5,933 nt of DNA from NCBI GenBank assembly GCA_029860565.1, contig JAOUAY010000084.1, positions 1-5,933 on the forward strand, read 5' to 3'. Every line of letters starts with the position of its first letter. Positions within the stretch are counted from its first letter, which is position 1. Positions 1 through 4,181 of this stretch are shown here, piece by piece. The notes under the pieces are model-generated. The model was not told the origin of the DNA. It saw nothing but the letters and a program-made list of their open reading frames with translations, and searched no databases. Source of the DNA: Candidatus Nitrosopumilus sp. GTDB lineage: Archaea; Thermoproteota; Nitrososphaeria; Nitrososphaerales; Nitrosopumilaceae. A program made the position numbers and the translations under genes.

Positions 1-225
1 ATTTCAATACTTGCAGGATTTGCATATTATAGATTAAGAACAAAACGACTTTTACTTAGTGCTATTGCATTTACAAATTTTATTGCAGCTGAAATTATAT
101 TACTTGTTGATGCTACATGGCCCTTTATCTATGATTTTGGCGAAATACCACTTTCAGAAATAGGACATTTATTGACATTTATTACACTTGGACTATTGGC
201 GTTAGGAGTGTTTAGAAATGACTAA
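1..225 (+). CDS. Small membrane protein, 3' part only
   Basis: An open frame runs in from the window edge and ends at a TAA at 223-225, giving 74 residues with the N-terminus missing. At least two hydrophobic segments are visible, one around LLLSAIAFTNFIAAEIILLV and one around IGHLLTFITLGLLALGVF near the C-terminus. A basic stretch (RLRTKR) follows an earlier hydrophobic edge, so the full protein probably crosses the membrane three times. The stop codon lies 8 bases inside the next gene, a two-domain winged-helix regulator, so the two are almost certainly co-transcribed and translationally coupled. The layout resembles small archaeal membrane proteins encoded next to winged-helix regulators (the haloarchaeal DUF7521 type comes to mind), but I cannot confirm the family. 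The function is unknown; sensing a membrane signal for the regulator is only a guess. Confidence 0.75.
   Translation: MSILAGFAYYRLRTKRLLLSAIAFTNFIAAEIILLVDATWPFIYDFGEIPLSEIGHLLTFITLGLLALGVFRND
205..208 (+). promoter_or_regulatory. Shine-Dalgarno-like GGAG before the regulator gene
   Basis: GGAG lies inside the end of the upstream membrane-protein gene, nine bases before the ATG at 218. This is a reasonable ribosome binding site for an internal cistron. It stands out because most other starts in this window have a TATA-like box at the leaderless distance and no such site. It supports the start at 218 and reading of both genes from one mRNA. Confidence 0.5.
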
Positions 226-718
226 TAGAAATTCACAAATTCAACAAATTATTGAACAAAACCCCGGAATTCAATTCCGTGAAATTATGCGTTCATCTGG
301 TTTGAAAAATGGAGTACTAAGTCATTACTTGGGAAAATTAGAAAAAAATGGAGTCGTCAAAGTAATTCGTGAACCACGACAAGTAAGATTCTATCCTCTT
401 AGAATCACTGAAGATGAATCTATTGTAATCAAAGCTTTACGAAAACAAACTCCACGTGATTTATTACTTGCACTAATCAAAGACGATGGATTAGAATTCT
501 CTCAGTTAGTTAGAGAAGTAAAAAAATCACCATCTACTGTTTCACTTTATCTATCACAACTTGTTGAAGATGGATTGGTTGAGATTAGACTTGTTCAACT
601 CAAAAAGAGATATCATATTAAAGCAAGAGATGCTATAGACAAATTAATTGAAGACTATAGACCAGGCTTGCTTGAGAAACCAACATCAGGATTCGAAGAT
701 ATCATCAACTCTTTCTAA
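218..718 (+). CDS. Transcriptional regulator with two winged-helix domains
   Basis: This 166-residue protein carries two winged helix-turn-helix DNA-binding domains in tandem. The first spans about residues 5-62: a helix, then FREIMRSSGLKNGVLSHYLGKL as the helix-turn-helix, then a wing ending in RFYPL. The second spans about 78-138: FSQLVREVKKSPSTVSLYLSQL, then a wing with RLVQLKKRYHI. A short tail follows with no sign of a ligand domain. The architecture matches archaeal predicted regulators with two HTH domains (COG3398 type; MarR/ArsR-like fold). It is cytoplasmic and should bind DNA. The start at 218 has a GGAG site and overlaps the preceding membrane-protein gene by 8 bases, so the pair is probably one unit. 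Targets are unknown; autoregulation or response to the membrane partner is inference. Confidence 0.85.
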   Translation: MTNRNSQIQQIIEQNPGIQFREIMRSSGLKNGVLSHYLGKLEKNGVVKVIREPRQVRFYPLRITEDESIVIKALRKQTPRDLLLALIKDDGLEFSQLVREVKKSPSTVSLYLSQLVEDGLVEIRLVQLKKRYHIKARDAIDKLIEDYRPGLLEKPTSGFEDIINSF

Positions 719-725
719 GATACTA

Positions 726-736
726 TCTTTTTCTTC
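726..736 (+). terminator. T-rich terminator after the regulator gene
   Basis: A pyrimidine stretch (TCTTTTTCTTC) begins eight bases after the TAA of the regulator gene. Archaeal termination commonly uses such T-rich tracts without a hairpin. I see no stem of note here, so the call rests on position and composition. Confidence 0.4.
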
Positions 737-864
737 ATTAATGTTCTGTAAAAATAGGTCCCCTTTTCATGCCTAAGTTTGTGTTATGTTTTGAGAGAAC
801 TAGATAATGATGTAGTTATGATTAGTTGGATAATTGTTATAATCAATACATTATGATTTAGAAT

Positions 865-1064
865 ATGATTCCATTAGAAGAAAGATTTCTTGTTTGAAAA
901 ACAAATTGTTTCTGTTCCTTCACGAGACGTTATTGCTGAATCACAATGGCAAATTCCTCATAGGTAAAAGTTTCTGCAGGATGGTGGTTTGAAGAAAAAT
1001 CTCTAATGATGAGTTTCTAAATATAATTGAAAATCTTGTTAAACAAAGAATAATTATAGTTTGA
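865..1064 (+). pseudogene. Decayed fragment of a thaumarchaeal AGWW-type secreted-protein domain
   Basis: Three consecutive pieces in three frames read as one protein once small frameshifts are repaired. The first is MIPLEERFLV (865-894). The second runs FEKQIVSVPSRDVIAE to QIPHR (893-964). The third is VKVSAGWWFEEKSL (964-1005), continuing in another frame as DEFLNIIENLVKQRIII (1008-1058). The repaired C-terminal half, IPH-x-VK-xx-AGWW-4x-S-L-x-D-x-F-L-xx-I-xx-L-V-xxx-I-I, matches in spacing a domain I know from Nitrosopumilus-type secreted proteins: IPxW(I/V)KxxAGWW, then IxDxxF, then an I-x-x-L-I helix ending GII. The invariant Trp after IPx would be AGG here instead of TGG, next to one missing base; a second base is missing near 1007. 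At least three disruptions make this a dead fragment. I do not recognise the N-terminal part. The frame assignment is by eye. Confidence 0.5.
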
Positions 1065-1083
1065 TTGGTACATTCGACGAATG
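1064..1083 (+). repeat. Palindrome and left copy of a 13-base inverted repeat upstream of the CHRD gene
   Basis: CATTCG-A-CGAATG at 1071-1083 is a perfect dyad with a one-base centre. The 13-mer ATTGGTACATTCG at 1064-1076 recurs exactly, in reverse complement, at 1801-1813. The two copies enclose the CHRD gene. The left copy ends about 40 bases before the CHRD start, where a regulator could act on the promoter. Confidence 0.55.
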
Positions 1084-1123
1084 ACCCAGCTTCATTATTA
1101 GAATAAATATTTTATTTTATTTA

Positions 1124-1765
1124 ATGAAGCAAAACACACAAGTATTTTTTGCAGTTTCTTTAGCTGCAATACTTGCAATCTCTGCTGTCTCTGTAATGAC
1201 ATTACAAGAAGCAGAAGCAACAAACAATCATTGGAAATTTAAGAAAAAAGTAGATTTCACTGCTGATTTAGTAGTAGTAAATTCAGATATTGCACCTGAT
1301 GGAGCAGCTGCAACTGCTAAATTTTGGTTAGATAAACACGGTGAAGCTCTCAAATACAGAATTTCCATTGAAAATATGGATATTAGTGGATTTGGTGAAC
1401 CAAGTGATGATGTAACTAAATTACATCTTCATGAAGGCACTGAAGGAGCACATGTTCTTAATGTCTACAAAGCACCTGGACAAGATGATATTGATTTAGT
1501 TGTAAAACCAACTAAAGGAATCATTAAAGGAGTTTGGGATGATAGTGATGAAAACCAATATTATGGTGGTCACAATAACTCAGAAACCTTAACCTCACAA
1601 TTAAAGAATCTATGTGATGGAAATCTCTTTACTATGATTCATGGTGATGAAGGAGCAGGTGTTCTTAAAGGAAACATTGAACCAACAAGTGATGGCGATA
1701 AAATCTGTAAAAAATTAGATAAAAAAGGTCTACTTGTTGATGTCGAACATCACCCAGAAGAATAA
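1124..1765 (+). CDS. Exported CHRD-domain protein
   Basis: The 213-residue precursor begins with a signal peptide: MKQNTQ, a hydrophobic core at residues 7-26 (VFFAVSLAAILAISAVSVM), and a likely cleavage site after the AEA at residues 30-32. The mature part has the features of a CHRD domain (named from chordin): a beta-rich start (VDFTADLVVV), then KLHLHEGTEGAHVLNVY at 99-115, IKGVWDD at 134-140, and NLFTMIHGDEGAGVLKGNI at 167-185. Conserved His101, His103 and His173 sit in the usual places, and Cys164 and Cys195 could form a disulfide. It should lie outside the membrane, tethered or free; no C-terminal anchor is seen. CHRD proteins are frequent in ammonia-oxidising archaea, but their role is not settled. 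The gene stands alone between palindromes and ends at a long T-tract. The ATG at 1124 is chosen because it gives a complete signal peptide. Confidence 0.85.
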   Translation: MKQNTQVFFAVSLAAILAISAVSVMTLQEAEATNNHWKFKKKVDFTADLVVVNSDIAPDGAAATAKFWLDKHGEALKYRISIENMDISGFGEPSDDVTKLHLHEGTEGAHVLNVYKAPGQDDIDLVVKPTKGIIKGVWDDSDENQYYGGHNNSETLTSQLKNLCDGNLFTMIHGDEGAGVLKGNIEPTSDGDKICKKLDKKGLLVDVEHHPEE

Positions 1766-1773
1766 TCCTAAAA

Positions 1774-1789
1774 CTTTTTTTCTTTTTTT
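1774..1789 (+). terminator. T-tract terminator after the CHRD gene
   Basis: Nine bases after the TAA, two runs of T (eight and seven) are separated by a single C. This is the strongest T-tract in the window and fits archaeal intrinsic termination. A palindrome follows directly at 1792-1808 and could add to the stop, but it lies after the T-run, unlike a bacterial hairpin terminator. Confidence 0.6.
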
Positions 1790-1791
1790 AA

Positions 1792-1813
1792 TACATTCTA
1801 CGAATGTACCAAT
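1792..1813 (+). repeat. Palindrome and right copy of the 13-base inverted repeat
   Basis: TACATTC-TAC-GAATGTA at 1792-1808 is a perfect 7-base dyad. CGAATGTACCAAT at 1801-1813 is the exact reverse complement of 1064-1076. It lies just past the T-tract of the CHRD gene, so the two copies bracket that gene. Confidence 0.55.
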
Positions 1814-1860
1814 TTTGTTTTTATCTATTGAACACTAGTATTGTTATACAAGCCATAATT

Positions 1861-1912
1861 AGGTGAGAAACGAAGTAATCATCTTGGTACCAGTTTCTCA
1901 TCTCATTTTTTT
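1861..1912 (+). ncRNA. Strong hairpin followed by seven T; terminator or end of a small RNA
   Basis: AGGTGAGAAAC (1861-1871) pairs with GTTTCTCATCT (1893-1903) to give an 11-bp stem with one G-U pair and a 21-base loop that contains the palindrome TGGTACCA. CA and then seven T (1906-1912) follow the stem. The shape is that of an intrinsic terminator, but the CHRD gene already has a T-tract about 85 bases earlier. A TATA-like TTTTTATCTA at about 1819-1828 could start an RNA near 1849, making this the 3' end of a short non-coding transcript. Alternatively it is a backup terminator or a site that insulates the rhomboid promoter. Confidence 0.35.
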
Positions 1913-1929
1913 ATAAAATTGAATAATCT

Positions 1930-1939
1930 TATTATACAA
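1930..1939 (+). promoter_or_regulatory. TATA-like box of the rhomboid gene
   Basis: TATTATACAA is centred about 26-27 bases before the ATG at 1962, the distance expected for an archaeal TATA box with transcription beginning at the start codon. No Shine-Dalgarno site is present, which agrees with a leaderless mRNA. Confidence 0.45.
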
Positions 1940-1961
1940 TTTTTATCGAATCAAATCATCT

Positions 1962-2738
1962 ATGTTTCCATTAAGAGATGAGAATCCACATCCTCCAGGA
2001 TTCAAACCAACTGTAACTTATGCTTTAATTATTATCAATGTAATTATATTTTTCATAGAAGTAGTTTATACTGGACAAATTCTTGATTTTACAAACGAAA
2101 ACGCATTTTCCTTATTTTACAATTGGGGCGCTGTTCCAAATTGTATTACGGGTGCAGATGCATCAATCATTGATTTTGGTGAAGGAGCAGTAAATATTCA
2201 ATGTCCAAGTGAACCATACATTTCTCTTCTAAGTTCTATCTTCTTACATGGTGGTGTTATGCATCTTGGAGGTAACATGCTATTTTTGTGGATATTTGGC
2301 GATAACATTGAACAAAAATTTGGCAAAGTAAAATATCTTGGAATTTATCTTATGTGGGGAGTCGTTGCAGGACTAATTCATATCTATGGTGATACTAACA
2401 GTGCAATTCCTGCAGTTGGTGCATCCGGTGCAATCTCAGGAATACTAGGAGCATACTTGATAATTTTTCCAAAAGCTAGAATCCAGACCTTCTTGATGAT
2501 GGGATTCATTTGGAGAATGATGCATATTCAGGCTAGATGGTTCTTGCCATTTTGGTTAGTTTTTCAAAATCTTTTACCATTTTTCATAGGAGGATTTGGT
2601 GTAGCTGGTGGAGGGGTAGCTTATCTTGCTCACATTGGTGGATTTGTGATAGGTTTGGCAACTGGTTACCTTTACAAAAAAACACATAGTTCCGACTTCA
2701 CGTATGGCACAAGATATGGATACAGATCAAACTATTGA
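1962..2738 (+). CDS. Rhomboid-family intramembrane serine protease
   Basis: This 258-residue polytopic membrane protein carries the rhomboid signature. The first membrane helix is at about 18-37 (TYALIIINVIIFFIEVVY), followed by an extended loop. HGGVMHLGGNMLFLWIFGDNIE (96-117) carries the conserved His96, His101 and Asn105. GASG at 153-156 supplies the nucleophile Ser155, and AHIGGFVIGLATG places the catalytic His at 224, so the Ser-His dyad is intact. Such proteases cut single-pass membrane proteins within or near the bilayer; the substrate here is unknown. The loop between helices 1 and 2 has two cysteines (61 and 81) and may be constrained outside the cell. The C-terminal tail is short, Tyr-rich and polar (YGTRYGYRSNY). 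A tautomerase gene follows after 32 bases; I see no functional link. Confidence 0.92.
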   Translation: MFPLRDENPHPPGFKPTVTYALIIINVIIFFIEVVYTGQILDFTNENAFSLFYNWGAVPNCITGADASIIDFGEGAVNIQCPSEPYISLLSSIFLHGGVMHLGGNMLFLWIFGDNIEQKFGKVKYLGIYLMWGVVAGLIHIYGDTNSAIPAVGASGAISGILGAYLIIFPKARIQTFLMMGFIWRMMHIQARWFLPFWLVFQNLLPFFIGGFGVAGGGVAYLAHIGGFVIGLATGYLYKKTHSSDFTYGTRYGYRSNY

Positions 2739-2739
2739 A

Positions 2740-2748
2740 AGAATAAAT
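2740..2748 (+). promoter_or_regulatory. Possible TATA-like box of the tautomerase gene
   Basis: AGAATAAAT lies about 26 bases before the ATG at 2771 and directly after the rhomboid stop codon. It could drive a leaderless tautomerase mRNA. The sequence is only moderately TATA-like, and read-through from the rhomboid gene is equally possible, since no T-tract separates the two. Confidence 0.3.
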
Positions 2749-2770
2749 CACTGATTCATTTAAAATTCTC

Positions 2771-2947
2771 ATGCCTTTGATTACTGTATCAATGTATCCT
2801 GGTAGAACTCAGGAACAAAAAAATGAATATGCAAAAGCAATCACAAAATCAGCAGTTGAGATTCTAAAGACAAAAGAAAATCATGTTATTGTTGTTTTTG
2901 AAGACAATCCTAAAGAAAATTGGTTTTTAGCAGGAAACCAATTGTAA
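2771..2947 (+). CDS. 4-oxalocrotonate tautomerase-family small enzyme
   Basis: A 58-codon frame starts MPLITVSMYPGRTQEQKNEY and ends NPKENWFLAGNQL. It has the tautomerase hallmarks. Pro directly follows the initiator Met and becomes the catalytic N-terminal base once Met is removed. The strand-loop-helix start ends in GR (Arg11 in mature numbering), followed by TQEQK as in 4-oxalocrotonate tautomerases. A second beta-strand (HVIVVFEDN) leads into PxENWxLAG. Subunits of this size (about 60 residues) form dimers or hexamers. The family interconverts keto and enol forms of small acids; the real substrate here cannot be told. The position of Arg39 in the classical enzyme holds Val or Ile, and Phe50 is replaced by Trp, so it is probably not a true 4-oxalocrotonate enzyme. 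The ATG is fixed by the need for Pro at position 2. A T-rich tract follows. Confidence 0.85.
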   Translation: MPLITVSMYPGRTQEQKNEYAKAITKSAVEILKTKENHVIVVFEDNPKENWFLAGNQL

Positions 2948-2963
2948 AAATAGGTTATCAATC

Positions 2964-2979
2964 ATTTTCCCTTTTTTAT
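2964..2979 (+). terminator. T-rich terminator after the tautomerase gene
   Basis: ATTTTCCCTTTTTTAT, with runs of four and six T, starts 17 bases after the tautomerase stop codon. No stem precedes it. It would close the rhomboid-tautomerase unit. Confidence 0.45.
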
Positions 2980-3067
2980 TCATGTAAAAATTGGTTTTAA
3001 TAAATACAAAAAATAGAGCGACATTTTTTCAAGTATTACGTGATAACAAAAAGTATTCAGAATCTCA

Positions 3068-3109
3068 AAAAAGCTAAATATGATTATAAAAATTAGTTAT
3101 TAGCTTTTT
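3068..3109. terminator. A/T-flanked hairpin upstream of the phasin-like gene, symmetric on both strands
   Basis: AAAAAGCTAA (3068-3077) and TTAGCTTTTT (3100-3109) form a perfect 10-bp stem with a 22-base AT-rich loop. Because one arm starts with A5 and the other ends with T5, the structure looks like a terminator when read from either side. It ends about nine bases before the TATA-like box of the next gene, so it may stop read-through into it. It could instead be a protein-binding dyad. Confidence 0.4.
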
Positions 3110-3117
3110 AGATCAAA

Positions 3118-3126
3118 CTTATTTAT
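3118..3126 (+). promoter_or_regulatory. TATA-like box of the phasin-like gene
   Basis: CTTATTTAT is centred about 25 bases before the ATG at 3147. No Shine-Dalgarno site lies before the start. An ATG at 3142 is out of frame and closes at once, so 3147 is the start that fits a leaderless mRNA. Confidence 0.45.
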
Positions 3127-3146
3127 CATGAATACTGTCTTATGGT

Positions 3147-3569
3147 ATGAGTAAATCTACAGATGAATCAAAGGATATTTTTACAGAATGTAAAAAAAAC
3201 ACTGAAAATTTTTTTAATGAAATTGATAAATCTTCACCAGTTTACCATCAAATAGCAACTGACATTCAAAAAAGCTATCTTGAGGCGTGGAAGAATGTGA
3301 TTAATTCATCTATTGCTTTACAACAAGAATATGCTATCAAATCAGGTCTGAATCTTAACATGCCTGAAGAAACAATGAAAGCAATTCAGAACATGATGGA
3401 AAGAGCAACAACTGCATATCAAAATCAAAACAAAATTGTTTTTGATTCTACTGGCACATCAAAAAAAGTATTTGATGCATTTAGCGAAAACACCAAGATA
3501 TTTGCTTCACTGAATAAAAATATGATGGAATTGATGGCATCTGGTATGAAAAACTATACACAAAATTAA
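3147..3569 (+). CDS. Phasin-like / PhaE-like helical protein
   Basis: The 140-residue protein is predicted mostly alpha-helical, without signal peptide or membrane segment. It has one cysteine (15). The central part, YLEAWKNVINSSIALQQEY (44-62), followed by a loop (KSGLNLNMPEE) and a second long amphipathic helix (TMKAIQNMMERATTAYQNQN, 77-96), resembles phasins and the PhaE subunit of class III polyhydroxyalkanoate synthases. The last third (AFSENTKIFASLNKNMMELM) is a third helix. Phasins coat storage granules; PhaE supports the PhaC synthase. Ammonia-oxidising archaea are known to carry phaC and phaE genes, but no phaC is present in this window and the gene stands alone. The match is by general character and a few motifs, so a different coiled-coil scaffold protein remains possible. 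Its own TATA-like box and T-tract mark a single-gene unit. Confidence 0.55.
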   Translation: MSKSTDESKDIFTECKKNTENFFNEIDKSSPVYHQIATDIQKSYLEAWKNVINSSIALQQEYAIKSGLNLNMPEETMKAIQNMMERATTAYQNQNKIVFDSTGTSKKVFDAFSENTKIFASLNKNMMELMASGMKNYTQN

Positions 3570-3580
3570 ACATAATGTGT

Positions 3581-3590
3581 TCTTTTTTTA
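3581..3590 (+). terminator. T-tract terminator after the phasin-like gene
   Basis: TC and seven T begin 12 bases after the TAA at 3567-3569. No convincing stem precedes it, as usual for archaeal T-tract termination. Confidence 0.5.
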
Positions 3591-3661
3591 TAAAATAGAT
3601 TATAACATACAATCTTTTCATAATCCTCTTTAGGATGACGAATCATATGTAATAGTTTAAT

Positions 3662-3733
3662 TTAAAATTCCAATTCTTCAATATCGTCCTCAAGATATGG
3701 GATATTGTCATACCAAAATTCTTTTTTTGACAT
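3662..3733 (-). CDS. Possible 23-residue acidic small protein
   Basis: On the reverse strand an ATG at 3733 opens a frame starting MSKKEFWYDNIPYL and ending with an acidic tail (EDDIEELEF) before TAA. Eight of 23 residues are Asp or Glu, and there are several aromatic residues. A reverse-strand CTATAAAC (3756-3763) is centred 27 bases before the ATG, the same leaderless spacing as the larger genes here. The composition looks like a real protein rather than AT-rich noise. The short length means chance cannot be excluded, and no family is recognised. Confidence 0.38.
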   Translation of the reverse strand: MSKKEFWYDNIPYLEDDIEELEF

Positions 3734-3801
3734 CTAATTTGAGAATTCTTAATGAGTTTATAGATCTAACTCCTAGAATTATAATTTATGTAGATTGAAC
3801 A

Positions 3802-3856
3802 TTGTATCAGATCTTAAGACCAAAAATGTTAGATTTTGGTGACAGCTCTAATACAA
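3802..3856 (+). ncRNA. Candidate structured RNA
   Basis: TTGTATCAGA (3802-3811) pairs with TCTAATACAA (3847-3856) at nine of ten positions. Inside it, after an internal loop of seven and six bases, ACCAAAA (3819-3825) pairs exactly with TTTTGGT (3834-3840) around an 8-base loop. Two nested stems in a 55-base span of otherwise featureless DNA are more than expected from AT-richness alone, since both stems contain G-C pairs. A TATA-like ATTATAATTTAT at 3779-3790 is placed to start transcription near the outer stem. The strand is a guess. Confidence 0.3.
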
Positions 3857-4013
3857 ATATAATTTAACAAATTTAGTATTTAGATTATACTGAGAATTCA
3901 TACTTTTGTTTTATAGATTTAAAATTTAATTTCATTCATTTGTTATTTGAAATGTGTTCATATCTTAAAGAAATTTAGTAAAACCTATCAATTCGTTGCA
4001 GGAAATTAACTTT

Positions 4014-4057
4014 AATTATTTTTAAAAATAATTGACTGGAAAATATCTCTCCAGTCA
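4014..4057. repeat. 20-base A/T palindrome abutting a G-C-containing hairpin
   Basis: AATTATTTTT at 4014-4023 is followed directly by its exact reverse complement at 4024-4033. The next bases form a second dyad, TGACTGGA (4033-4040) with TCCAGTCA (4050-4057), a perfect 8-bp stem with a 9-base loop. The two share position 4033. They lie about 125 bases upstream of the amidase start. Possible roles are a terminator, a protein-binding site or part of an RNA; nothing in the sequence decides between them. Confidence 0.4.
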
Positions 4058-4119
4058 GGGATTGACATACACACATGGTCGACTTGTATTTCTTTTAACA
4101 AATTTACATAATAAGGAAA

Positions 4120-4142
4120 TGGTACATTTGTCAGTTGTACCA
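4120..4142 (+). promoter_or_regulatory. Candidate operator dyad before the amidase promoter
   Basis: TGGTACA (4120-4126) and TGTACCA (4136-4142) form a perfect 7-base inverted repeat with a 9-base spacer. It ends about ten bases before the TATA-like box at 4153-4160, a usual place for an activator or for a repressor that blocks pre-initiation complex assembly. Its left part, TGGTACATT, also occurs in the dyads on both sides of the CHRD gene (1066-1074, and reversed at 1803-1811). Confidence 0.4.
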
Positions 4143-4152
4143 CAAGTTTATC

Positions 4153-4160
4153 CTTTTATT
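4153..4160 (+). promoter_or_regulatory. TATA-like box of the amidase gene
   Basis: CTTTTATT is centred about 25 bases before the ATG at 4182, with no Shine-Dalgarno site between. The spacing fits a leaderless mRNA. Confidence 0.45.
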
Positions 4161-4181
4161 GTCATTTGAATAATTAATTTT

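Larger units (their letters stand above)
719..1123. other. 405-base gap without an intact gene
   Basis: No intact reading frame of useful length is found on either strand. From the left it holds the T-tract after the regulator, about 130 bases in which I recognise nothing, a frameshifted protein remnant at 865-1064, a palindrome at 1071-1083, and the very AT-rich leader of the CHRD gene. No tRNA or CRISPR repeat is visible. Confidence 0.6.
3570..4181. other. 612-base gap with no long gene
   Basis: No frame above about 25 codons looks coding on either strand, and AT-content appears higher than in the neighbouring genes. Besides the T-tract after the phasin-like gene, it holds a possible 23-residue reverse-strand ORF (3662-3733), a foldable stretch (3802-3856), a 20-base palindrome abutting a hairpin (4014-4057), and a dyad plus TATA-like box before the amidase gene. 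I recognise nothing in 3857-4010. No tRNA-like cloverleaf or spaced direct repeats are visible. Confidence 0.6.

Noticed and set aside
1005..1012. ATGATGAG as box C of a C/D guide RNA
   Set aside because: No matching box D (CTGA) lies at a suitable distance, and the bases are explained by the decayed AGWW fragment.
1102..1110. AATAAATAT as TATA box of the CHRD gene
   Set aside because: Its centre is only about 18 bases before the ATG, too close for transcription to begin at or before the start codon. The leader is so AT-rich that I could not choose a box with confidence.
747..2955. A 13-base direct repeat TGTAAAAATAGGT at 747-759 and 2943-2955
   Set aside because: The second copy includes the tautomerase stop codon, the word is AT-rich, and the flanks do not match, so chance is the simplest reading.
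3826..3868. Short forward frame starting MLDFGDSS in the 612-base gap
   Set aside because: Only 13 codons, no promoter at a sensible distance, and it overlaps the foldable stretch.
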